From Palsa-506 sp050013415 (lineage in GTDB: Bacteria; Actinomycetota; Actinomycetes; Streptosporangiales; Streptosporangiaceae), in assembly GCA_050013415.1 (NCBI GenBank), contig JBEKFH010000100.1, forward strand, positions 1-12,805: a stretch of 12,805 nt of DNA. The letters run 5' to 3'. The notes beneath the pieces were generated by a model that ran no database searches, was not told where the DNA came from, and saw only the letters and a program-made list of their open reading frames with translations. Position numbers and translations under genes: made by a program. Positions 5,960 through 12,284 of this stretch are shown here, one piece after another. Each line of letters starts with the position of its first letter. Position 1 is the stretch's first letter.

Positions 5960-6828
5960 TGGGCTTCGTCACGGAGCGCGACGGGGCAGCTGGCGATTAC
6001 GAGGCGTTACAGCTTCCGCCCGCCCGCGGGCAGCGAGGCCGCCGTGGCTTGGTCATGCTCAGGCGCCGTTCCCCGCGCACCAGCAGGCGCGCCGTGCTCT
6101 ACCCGCACTGCCTGGCCGACTCCTTCGTGCCGGAGGATCTCGCGACCTGGTACACCGAGCGGGGGTTCGACTTCTACGTCGCTGACCTGCGCCCGCAAGC
6201 CCGGCTGGGTCACCCGGGCAGCGGGCCCCGCGCCGCGCCGGGCCTTGGCGAGTGCTTCGCAGCGCTCGACGCCATCTCCGGTTACCTCAGGGAAACAGAG
6301 GCCATCGACACCGTGGTGCTGAGCGCACATGCCGCCGGGGCGCTGATCGCGGCGCTCTGGTGCGATGCTCGCCGCACGGCTGGCCCGGCCGACGCGCTGA
6401 TCCTGGCCAGCCCGGCATTCAGGCCGGGCGGGCGCCCGTCCGGGCTGCTCGCCGGAGCCCAGCGGGAGATTCGGCTTGCCGGAGCCCAGCGGGAAACTCG
6501 GCTTGCCGGAGCCCAGCGGGAAACTCGGCTTGCCGGAGCCCAGCGGGAACTGCGGCGCGGTCTTGATATCGGCTGCCCGGTGCTGGTAATGAGCACGGCG
6601 GCTGACGGGGACGGGCCGCCGGCGGGGCACCGCCGCCAGCGGATCTGGCGCCGGGGCGGCGACCACGGCACCATCAGGCTGGGCCCGCACGTCACCTGGC
6701 TGTGCCTTGAGCCGGGCGTGACGGGGCCGCTGCCGCCCGGGGGAGCCGGCGGCGGGCCGTTCTTCCGCGAGCTGGGCCGCTGGCTCGGCGCCTACCTGGC
6801 GGGGCAGTTCCGTGATCAGCTGCTGTAG
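5959..6828 (+). CDS. alpha/beta-hydrolase-fold protein, predicted catalytically inactive
   Basis: The 289-residue protein resembles actinobacterial serine-aminopeptidase/lysophospholipase-like hydrolases in order and wording: AVLYPHCLADSFVPEDLATWYTERGFDFYVADLR (positions about 45-78 in this family's HG-FVDYF...ALDLR layout), then LSAHAAGALIAALW (121-134) and DALILASPAF (145-154). Where the family has GHSTGG, this has AHAAGA, putting A125 at the nucleophile. The usual GGLHD near the C-terminus reads PGVTG, so T255 replaces the catalytic His. D236 may be the remaining acid. Four copies of LAGAQRE-x-R (164-199) interrupt the lid region. The frame is intact, so this looks like a retained pseudoenzyme or a fast-diverging gene rather than an obvious pseudogene. 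ATG at 5959 is preferred to GTG at 5956 because GGGGGAG at 5950-5956 overlaps the GTG. A role in binding a ligand or partner is only inference. Confidence 0.75.
   Translation: MGFVTERDGAAGDYEALQLPPARGQRGRRGLVMLRRRSPRTSRRAVLYPHCLADSFVPEDLATWYTERGFDFYVADLRPQARLGHPGSGPRAAPGLGECFAALDAISGYLRETEAIDTVVLSAHAAGALIAALWCDARRTAGPADALILASPAFRPGGRPSGLLAGAQREIRLAGAQRETRLAGAQRETRLAGAQRELRRGLDIGCPVLVMSTAADGDGPPAGHRRQRIWRRGGDHGTIRLGPHVTWLCLEPGVTGPLPPGGAGGGPFFRELGRWLGAYLAGQFRDQLL
6448..6555 (+). repeat. 27-bp x 4 in-frame tandem repeat
   Basis: Four contiguous 27-bp units (6448-6474, 6475-6501, 6502-6528, 6529-6555) each encode LAGAQRE-I/T/T/L-R. Units 2 and 3 are identical and the outer two differ by a few bases, which fits recent expansion by slippage or unequal exchange from a central unit. 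They add a charged, probably helical insert to the lid of the hydrolase-fold protein. Confidence 0.95.
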
Positions 6829-6922
6829 TCCCGGAGGTCAGCGGTAATCCCGGAGGCCATCTGCCGTAGTCCGCGGGTCAGCTGCCGTAATCGCGCGGGT
6901 AAGCCGTAATCCTGCGGGCTCA
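6819..6922. repeat. five degenerate 20-22-bp tandem repeats at convergent gene ends
   Basis: Units at 6819-6840, 6841-6860, 6861-6880, 6881-6902 and 6903-6922 share a pattern close to GCTGCCGTAATCCCGCGGGTCA. They span the stop codons of both convergent genes: TAG at 6826-6828 lies in the first unit, and the minus-strand TGA at 6920-6922 is the last three bases of the fifth. No strong hairpin is apparent. The role is unknown; possibilities are transcription insulation, protein binding every two helical turns, or neutral expansion. Confidence 0.7.
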
Positions 6923-8695
6923 GGCCGTGTCGATGACGACCGAGACACGCGGATACCCGCTCGCGCCGTTGGGCGGCGGCTGCGCCTGAAACGCCGTCTG
7001 GGTATAGCCGGTCTTGTCGGTTGCCCGGGCCTCGATCAGGTGGTTGCCGGGCGTGGCATCCCACTCCCAGACCCACTGCCGCCAGGTGTCGATGTCCGGC
7101 ACCGCGGCCAGCCGGGCCTCATGCCACGGCCCGCTGTCGACCCTGGCCTCCACCGCGGCGATTCCCTTGTGCTGTGCCCAGGCCACGCCGGCCACGGCGA
7201 CCGGGCCCGGCTTCAGCGTGGTCAGCCCGGTCGGGACATCGATGCGGGACTCGGTCTTGATCGGCGCTTGCTGATCCCAGCCGCGCACCGTCCAGTAGGC
7301 ATGGTTCGCGGCGAACGTCGTCACCTCGATGTCGGTGATCCACTTGCACGCTGACACGTACCCGTAAAGGCCGGGGACGACCATCCGGACCGGGAAGCCA
7401 TGCTCGACCGGCAGCGCCGAGCCGTTCATCGCGACCGCGAGCATCGCGTCCCTGCCGTCCATCACGGTCTGGATCGGCGTGCCCGAGGTGAAGCCGTCGA
7501 CCGAGGTACACAGCAGCTGATCGGCTCCCGCCCGGATACCGGCCTGGCGCAGCAGGCTGGCCACGCTGGCGCCCAGCCAGCGCGCGTTGCCGATGTAAGG
7601 GCCGCCGACCGGGTTCGACACGCAGCACAGCGTGATGTAGTCCTCGATCAGCGGGCGGCGCAGCAGCTCCTTGAAGCTCAGCTGGATCTCCTGGCTGACC
7701 ATGCCGTGGATCCGCAGGCTCCAGCTGGACGGCGGCACCTCCGGCAGCACGATCGCGGTATCGACCCGGTAGAACGAGCTGTTCGGCGTGATGAAAGGGC
7801 CCACCCCGGGAATCTTGAGGTCGGTGCCGGGGGGCAGCGTCGGCCCGGGGTTCGCTGGCACTGGCACGCGCAGCGCGGCCTGCGCCGTCGCCACGCTGGA
7901 GCGCTCGTACAGCAGGCGGCCGCCGAGGCCGGCGACGGCCGCCGTTCCGGCCACCGCCCCGCTCGCTACCAGGAAGCGCCGCCGCTCCGGCCCCGATCCC
8001 TGCGACCGCGATCCCCGGCCTGGCGGCCGTGGTCGCCGGGGGGGCGCCGGCGGCCCGCCGCCGACCGCCCGGCCTCCCTCGCCCGCCCGGCCGGCACTGG
8101 CCGGCCCGCCGCCGGGCCCGGGCGCGGACCCGGAAGCGGCGGACCCGACCCCAGGCCCGACCTCAGGCCCGAACGTGGACCCGCGCGCGCCGGACCTGCG
8201 CCCGGCGGCCGGCCGGGCTGGACCCCTGCGCGCGGCGCGCACCAGGGCGTACAGCGCGACAGCGCCGACCGCGGCGCCGACCAGGGTCGGCCAGATGTCA
8301 GTGACCGAGGAGCCCGGCCTGGTCAGCGCAGCGAGCAGGCCGACGGCCGCGAAGATGGCCAGCCCGATCATGCCGCCGGCGAGCCTGCGGACTGCCACCG
8401 CGCCGATTGCGGCGGAGAAGCACGCGAGTATCACCAGGATCCCGGTGACCAGGACAAGCTTGTCGTGCGAGCCGAAAGCCGTGATCGCGAAGTCCTTGAC
8501 GGCGGGCGGGGTATTGTCGATCGACAGGCCGCCTACTGCCACTACCGGCGAGCCTTGCTGGCCGGTCACGCCGGCCACGAGCTGCCCGACTCCGAGCGCC
8601 AGCCCGGCAGTCAGCAATCCCGCGATCAGGCCCCGCCCGGCTAGCCCCTTGTCTTTCTGGATGGCCACACTTGTGATTCGGCGCCGAGCCGGCAC
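6920..8695 (-). CDS. membrane-anchored sulfite-oxidase-family molybdopterin oxidoreductase with internal Tat motif
   Basis: With GTG at 8695 the protein has 591 residues. Four hydrophobic helices (about 17-43, 79-101, 105-125, 134-153) are followed by a long Gly/Pro/Arg-rich loop (154-237), then RRRFLVAS (238-245) and a fifth helix (to about 259). An oxidoreductase molybdopterin domain (about 285-480) carries LCCVSNPVGG, with C358 as the expected Mo ligand. A Mo-co dimerisation, Ig-like domain (about 495-591) ends it. The twin-arginine motif before the last helix suggests that Sec inserts helices 1-4 and Tat exports the cofactor domain, as reported for actinobacterial Rieske protein and for S. 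coelicolor Sco3746 (from memory). The GTG at 8695 has AAAGG 7 bases upstream. The frame stays open to an ATG at 8815, but that would overlap the divergent sigma factor gene. Substrate and electron acceptor are unknown. Confidence 0.88.
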   Translation of the reverse strand: MPARRRITSVAIQKDKGLAGRGLIAGLLTAGLALGVGQLVAGVTGQQGSPVVAVGGLSIDNTPPAVKDFAITAFGSHDKLVLVTGILVILACFSAAIGAVAVRRLAGGMIGLAIFAAVGLLAALTRPGSSVTDIWPTLVGAAVGAVALYALVRAARRGPARPAAGRRSGARGSTFGPEVGPGVGSAASGSAPGPGGGPASAGRAGEGGRAVGGGPPAPPRRPRPPGRGSRSQGSGPERRRFLVASGAVAGTAAVAGLGGRLLYERSSVATAQAALRVPVPANPGPTLPPGTDLKIPGVGPFITPNSSFYRVDTAIVLPEVPPSSWSLRIHGMVSQEIQLSFKELLRRPLIEDYITLCCVSNPVGGPYIGNARWLGASVASLLRQAGIRAGADQLLCTSVDGFTSGTPIQTVMDGRDAMLAVAMNGSALPVEHGFPVRMVVPGLYGYVSACKWITDIEVTTFAANHAYWTVRGWDQQAPIKTESRIDVPTGLTTLKPGPVAVAGVAWAQHKGIAAVEARVDSGPWHEARLAAVPDIDTWRQWVWEWDATPGNHLIEARATDKTGYTQTAFQAQPPPNGASGYPRVSVVIDTA

Positions 8696-8804
8696 TGTAT
8701 TGCCTTTCCGCCGGTAAACCTCGCAGGACGGCGCGCCCTGGCTGGCCGCCGCGCACGGCCAACCCAAGCCGGGAAGGCTGCGGCTACGAATAAGGAACGT
8801 GGGC
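8696..8804. promoter_or_regulatory. divergent promoter region of molybdoenzyme and sigK-like genes
   Basis: The 109-bp gap between two head-to-head genes must hold both start regions if 8695 and 8805 are the true starts. CTACGAAT at 8784-8791 resembles an ECF-type -10, but I see no matching -35 at 16-18 bases. If it were the -10, the transcript would begin near the GTG at 8799 and exclude the AAGGA used for 8805. Shared control of the molybdoenzyme by the sigma factor is plausible but not shown. Confidence 0.35.
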
Positions 8805-9410
8805 ATGACGCACAACGAAGGCGGCCCCCGGCGCGATCCCGCGGCTGAGGCGGGGCGCGCCGCCGAGCCGCCGACCGCCGACCTCGCCGTGCTGCTCGCC
8901 CGCGTGGCGCGCGGGGATCAGGTTGCCTACGAGGAAGTCTACGACCAGCTTGCCGGGCCCGTGCTGGGCATGGTCCGCCGCGTGGTACGCGACCTGGCCC
9001 AGTCCGAGGAGGTCATGCAGGAAGTCCTGCTGGAGCTATGGCGGACCGCGTCCCGGTTCGACCGGGACAAGGGCAGCGCCGTGTCCTGGGTGATGACCAT
9101 CGCGCACCGCCGCGCTATCGACCGCGTCAGGTCAGAGCAAAAATCAGCGGAACGGGAATTGCGGGCCGCATCAGCCCAGATCGACTATGACGAGGTGACG
9201 GAGACTGTAGAGGCCACCCTCGACCGCGAGCGGGTACGGCGATGCATGGGCTCGCTGACCGAACTGCAGCGGGAGTCCGTCACCCTGGCCTACTACGGCA
9301 GTTACACCTACGACGAGGTGGCCGGCCTGCTCGGTGTGGCGACCGGCACGGTCAAGACGCGGATGCGGGACGGGCTGATCAGGCTCCGCGACTGCCTGGG
9401 GGTGGACTGA
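8805..9410 (+). CDS. sigK: ECF sigma factor, SigK family
   Basis: The 201-residue ECF sigma factor has region 2 at about 27-110 (YEEVYDQLAGPVLGMV; SEEVMQEVLLELWR at 67-80; WVMTIAHRRAIDRVRSEQ at 95-112). Region 4 is at about 140-198 (LTELQRESVTLAYYGSYTYDEVA, then a helix-turn-helix with GVATGTVKTRMRDGL). The wording closely follows M. tuberculosis SigK as I remember it, including C147 and C197. These are 50 residues apart, the same spacing as the Cys133/Cys183 pair that forms the redox-sensitive disulfide in that protein. ATG at 8805 has AAGGA 8 bases upstream; GTG at 8799 is too close to it. The TGA overlaps the ATG of the rskA-like gene by one base. It should direct RNA polymerase to a small regulon when released from RskA; targets here are unknown, the divergent molybdoenzyme being the nearest candidate. 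Confidence 0.92.
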   Translation: MTHNEGGPRRDPAAEAGRAAEPPTADLAVLLARVARGDQVAYEEVYDQLAGPVLGMVRRVVRDLAQSEEVMQEVLLELWRTASRFDRDKGSAVSWVMTIAHRRAIDRVRSEQKSAERELRAASAQIDYDEVTETVEATLDRERVRRCMGSLTELQRESVTLAYYGSYTYDEVAGLLGVATGTVKTRMRDGLIRLRDCLGVD

Positions 9411-10198
9411 TGCGGCGCGGCCGGTCTGAGCTGCACACCCTGGCGGGCCCCTACGCGCTCGACGCGGTGTCGGGTGAGGACCGGGCCCGCTTCGAGCGGC
9501 ACCTCGCGCACTGCGAATCCTGCGGGCAGGAGATCCGCGGCCTGCGCGAGGCGACCGCCAGGATCGGCGTATCTGCCGCGGTGCGGCCTCGCCCGGAGCT
9601 GAAGGGTCAGGCGCTGCGCGCGGCCGCCCGGACCCGGCAGCTGCCCCCGGTCAGCCGGGACGCCCCGGCGGCGAGCCCGGGCTGGCGCGGCTTCCTGGCC
9701 GGCGCCCGGGGGATGGCCGGGCGGCGGGCGGGGCTGTGGCCGCCGCGGCTGGCCGCGGCGCTGGCCGCCGGACTCCTGGTGATCGCCGTGACCATGGGAG
9801 TGCTGATGGTCGGCGCCCAGCACCGGCTGGACACCGACCAGGTTCGCGGCCGCGCGATCGCGGCCGTGCTGAACGCGTCAGATGTGACCATGCTGACCGC
9901 GAAGGTGACCACTGGCGGGACTGCCACCATCCTGGAGTCGCGGCACGAGCACTCGCTTGTCTTCACAGCGGCCCGGCTGCGCGCGCTGCCCGCCGGATCG
10001 AGCTATGAGCTCTGGCTGATGGGCCCGGAGGGGACCAGGTCAGCCGGGATGCTGCCGGCGTCCAGGGAAGGCATGATCGGCCCGATGGTGGTGTCCGGGC
10101 TCGCGGCCGGCGACGACGTGGGCCTCACCGTGGAGCCCGCGGGCGGCGCGGCCCGGCCAACCTCGGCAATGATCATGAAGCTCGGCCTGGTCCCCTGA
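9410..10198 (+). CDS. rskA: membrane anti-sigma factor, RskA family
   Basis: The 262-residue protein has a cytoplasmic anti-sigma domain at the N-terminus (LHTLAGPYALDAVS at 8-21; zinc motif H31-x3-C35-x2-C38 of the ZAS type). One transmembrane helix follows (about 113-135). The extracytoplasmic RskA C-terminal domain (about 137-262) includes SSYELWLMGPEG and a terminal Gly-rich beta segment, SLVFTAARLRALPAGSSY being typical. It should hold the SigK-like factor at the membrane until proteolysis or a redox signal frees it (family knowledge). The start overlaps the sigma stop in TGATG, so the pair is made in a fixed ratio. The linker 45-110 is rich in Arg, Ala and Pro. Confidence 0.93.
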   Translation: MRRGRSELHTLAGPYALDAVSGEDRARFERHLAHCESCGQEIRGLREATARIGVSAAVRPRPELKGQALRAAARTRQLPPVSRDAPAASPGWRGFLAGARGMAGRRAGLWPPRLAAALAAGLLVIAVTMGVLMVGAQHRLDTDQVRGRAIAAVLNASDVTMLTAKVTTGGTATILESRHEHSLVFTAARLRALPAGSSYELWLMGPEGTRSAGMLPASREGMIGPMVVSGLAAGDDVGLTVEPAGGAARPTSAMIMKLGLVP

Positions 10199-10205
10199 CA
10201 GCACT

Positions 10206-10226
10206 GCCGGCCAGCGACACGCCGGC
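10206..10226 (+). terminator. possible terminator hairpin after rskA
   Basis: GCCGGC at 10206-10211 and again at 10221-10226 can pair across a 9-base loop, 7 bases after the stop at 10198. There is no U-tract. GCCGGC is frequent in this DNA, so the evidence is modest. Confidence 0.25.
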
Positions 10227-10315
10227 GGGCCGGGCGGCCTGCGACCCAGAGTGCCGGGCGGGCTGGTCTGGTTCGATGAGACGTCGAGCCCATCGCCTCG
10301 CTGGGGGTCCCGGTC

Positions 10316-11572
10316 CTGAGCACGCCGCTCGCCGAAGCACTGTCCGTCGCCCTGCTGGCGGCGGTGCTGCTCTGCGCCCTGGTCCGCCCGTGGGGATGGC
10401 CGGAGGCGGTCGTGGCGGTCCCTGCCGCGCTGGTGGCGCTAGGCACGGGGGCAATCTCGCTGGATCAGGCCCGCGCCGCGGCCGAGCGGCTGGGCCCGGT
10501 GATCGGATTCCTGGCGGCGGTGCTCGTGCTCGCCCAGATGTGCGACGACGAGGGGCTGTTCCGTGCCTGCGGCGGCTGGATGGCCGCCGCCGCCGCGGGG
10601 CAGCCTCGGCGGCTGCTGCTCGCGGTCTTCGTCCTCGCCTCGGTGATCACGGCGGTGCTGAGCCTGGACGCCGCGGTGGTGCTGCTCACCCCGGTGGTCT
10701 TCGCCACCGCCGCCCGGCTGGGCGCCCGCGCCAGGCCGCATGTGTACGCGTGCACCCACTTGGCGAACACCGCGTCGGTGCTGCTGCCCGTCTCCAACCT
10801 GACCAACCTGCTGGCGTTCGCGACCAGCGGGCTGAGCTTCACCCGCTTCGCCGCGCTGATGGCGCTGCCCTGGCTGGTCGCCATCGGAGCCGAGTACGCC
10901 GTCTTCCGCCGGTTCTTCGCCGCCGACCTGAACGCGGGAGCCGGCGCCCCGGCCGCCGCAGGGGCGGCTGAGGTGCCGGTCTTCGTGCTAGTGGTGGTGG
11001 CCTGCACGCTGGCCGGGTTCGCCGTCACCTCCGCCGCCGGGGTGAACCCGGCCTGGGCGGCTGCGGGCGGCGCGGCGGTGCTCGCCGCCCGCGGCCTCGT
11101 CCGCCGCCGCACCACCGTGGCCGCCGTCGCCGGGGCCGCGAACGTCCCGTTCCTGCTGTTCGTGCTGGCACTCGGGATCGTGGTCCGCGCGGTGGTCGGC
11201 AACGGCCTCGCCAGTGCCCTGGGCCACCTGGTGCCCGGCGGCGTCACGCTGCCCGCGCTGCTGGCCACCGCCGCGATGGCCGCCGTGCTGGCCAACGTGA
11301 TCAACAACCTGCCCGCCGTGCTCGTCTTGCTGCCGCTGGCGGCCCCTGCGGGCCCCGGGGCCGTCCTGGCGGTGCTGCTCGGGGTGAACATCGGCCCCAA
11401 CCTCAGCTATGCCGGATCCCTGGCGACCCTGCTCTGGCGCCGGATCGCGCGCACCTACGACACCGATGTCGACCTCGGGGAGTTCACCCGTCTCGGATTG
11501 CTGACCGTGCCCGCCGCGCTGCTCCTGGCGGTGCTGGCGCTGTGGGCCTCGCTGCACGTCATCGGAGGCTGA
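10316..11572 (+). CDS. ArsB/NhaD-superfamily permease (SLC13/arsenical-pump type)
   Basis: A polytopic membrane protein of 418 residues if read from the CTG at 10316, or 402 from the GTG at 10364. In the longer numbering it has about ten to twelve hydrophobic helices, LDAAVVLLTP (117-126), LLPVSNLTNLLAF (156-168), NVINNLPAVL (327-336) and GVNIGPNLSYAGSLATLLW (356-374). The last two are the re-entrant motif segments of the ion-transporter superfamily and are close to ArsB. It should export or exchange an anion such as arsenite, or act as a cation/proton antiporter. No arsR, arsA or arsC is nearby, so arsenite specificity is not claimed. Starting at 10364 would cut the first helix; the frame upstream (SVALLAAVLLCALVRP) reads like a normal first helix, and no ATG, GTG or TTG lies before it back to the in-frame stop at 10277. 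GGGGGT at 10303-10308 precedes the CTG by 7 bases. The gene ends 5 bp before the UspA-like gene. Confidence 0.8.
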   Translation: MSTPLAEALSVALLAAVLLCALVRPWGWPEAVVAVPAALVALGTGAISLDQARAAAERLGPVIGFLAAVLVLAQMCDDEGLFRACGGWMAAAAAGQPRRLLLAVFVLASVITAVLSLDAAVVLLTPVVFATAARLGARARPHVYACTHLANTASVLLPVSNLTNLLAFATSGLSFTRFAALMALPWLVAIGAEYAVFRRFFAADLNAGAGAPAAAGAAEVPVFVLVVVACTLAGFAVTSAAGVNPAWAAAGGAAVLAARGLVRRRTTVAAVAGAANVPFLLFVLALGIVVRAVVGNGLASALGHLVPGGVTLPALLATAAMAAVLANVINNLPAVLVLLPLAAPAGPGAVLAVLLGVNIGPNLSYAGSLATLLWRRIARTYDTDVDLGEFTRLGLLTVPAALLLAVLALWASLHVIGG

Positions 11573-11577
11573 TTCTC

Positions 11578-12081
11578 GTGACAGTTATCGCCTGGATCGT
11601 CGAGGGCACCTGGCCGGCCTGCGTCGATGCCGCCGCCGCGCACGCTCCGGCCGGCGCCGAGATCGTGCTGCTGCACGTCACGGGCCCTGATGTGCCCGGC
11701 GCCGCGCGCGGTGCCTACGCCGGCCTGTTCGGCCGCGGCCGGCCCGGGCGCGACCCTGGCGCCCGCCTGCAGGAACTGTCTGCTGCCTCGGCTCAGGAAC
11801 TGTTGCGGGCTGCCGCCAGCCGGCTGGGGCGGCCCTGCACCCCGCTGGAGCGATCAGGGCGGATCGAGCGGGAGGTCGTCGCCGCCGCCGAGGGCACCGA
11901 TCTTCTCGTCGTCGCCCGCGACGGCGACCGCACCCGGCTCGGGCCCCGGAGCCTGGGTCCCGCCACCCGGTTCGTCGTCGACCACGCGCCCTGCCCGGTC
12001 CTGCTGGTATGGCCCGAGCCCGTGCCGGGCATCGCCACCATCCCGCCCCCGCCTCCCCGGGCTCCGCGCCGCCCAGGCTAG
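11578..12081 (+). CDS. universal stress protein (UspA) family protein
   Basis: The 167-residue protein has the Usp layout: first strand VTVIAWIVEG, AEIVLLHVTG (27-36), a helical middle part, EGTDLLVVARDG (105-116) and the C-terminal HAPCPVLLVWP (136-146). The ATP-binding pattern G-x2-G-x9-G-S/T is degraded: after RDGDRTRLGPRSL the sequence has GPAT where GS/GT is expected, so nucleotide binding is doubtful. A Pro-rich tail ends it. GTG at 11578 is supported by GGAGG at 11564-11568, inside the end of the permease gene, so the two form an operon and the Usp protein may regulate or sense for the transporter (inference). Confidence 0.8.
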   Translation: MTVIAWIVEGTWPACVDAAAAHAPAGAEIVLLHVTGPDVPGAARGAYAGLFGRGRPGRDPGARLQELSAASAQELLRAAASRLGRPCTPLERSGRIEREVVAAAEGTDLLVVARDGDRTRLGPRSLGPATRFVVDHAPCPVLLVWPEPVPGIATIPPPPPRAPRRPG

Positions 12082-12155
12082 CGCCGCCCGCCCCCCAGCC
12101 GATCGCCACCGGTCCGGGTTCGCGGCGGCGGCCGTCACTGAGGACCACGTATCAG

Positions 12156-12205
12156 CGTCGTTGGGACTCCACTGTCGCTGTTTCCGCAGCGGAGTCCCAA
12201 CCACG
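12156..12205 (+). repeat. 50-bp palindromic dispersed repeat, copy B
   Basis: The 15-base arms (12156-12170 and 12191-12205) pair at 14 of 15 positions around a 20-base centre that holds a smaller CGCTG/CAGCG stem. It matches the reverse complement of 2102-2151 at 41 of 50 positions with no gap. It lies 74 bp after the UspA-like stop and 79 bp before the next gene. The strong stem could end transcription of the permease/Usp operon; there is no U-tract. Confidence 0.85.
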
Positions 12206-12247
12206 TCATTGCGGGGCTGCCGTCGGTGCGCGGGCCGGCCCGCGAGG

Positions 12248-12276
12248 GCGACATCACAGGGCCGACAGGCTAACGT
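12248..12276 (+). promoter_or_regulatory. candidate sigma-70-type promoter of the zinc-ribbon gene
   Basis: GCGACA (12248-12253) and TAACGT (12271-12276) are separated by 17 bases. Transcription would start about 7-9 bases downstream, practically at the GTG at 12285. This fits a leaderless transcript, common in actinomycetes, and explains why no ribosome site is seen before that GTG. Confidence 0.4.
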
Positions 12277-12284
12277 GGGCATCC

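Noticed and set aside
6448..6555. CRISPR array
   Set aside because: The units are contiguous without spacers and in frame inside a coding gene.
5959..6828. Calling the hydrolase-fold gene a pseudogene
   Set aside because: There is no stop codon or frameshift and the fold elements remain, so it is kept as a CDS with predicted loss of catalysis.
8784..8791. CTACGAAT as a SigK-type -10 box
   Set aside because: No CCATCC-like -35 lies at proper distance (CCAACC is about 22 bases away), and the exact SigK consensus is recalled from memory, so it is not listed as a promoter.
8696..8815. ATG at 8815 as start of the molybdoenzyme
   Set aside because: It would overlap the divergent sigma factor start and add about 40 residues without hydrophobic or family character. 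GTG at 8695 has a ribosome site.
10316..11572. Arsenic resistance operon
   Set aside because: Only the permease resembles ArsB; no ArsR, ArsC or ArsA gene is nearby, so the substrate is left open.
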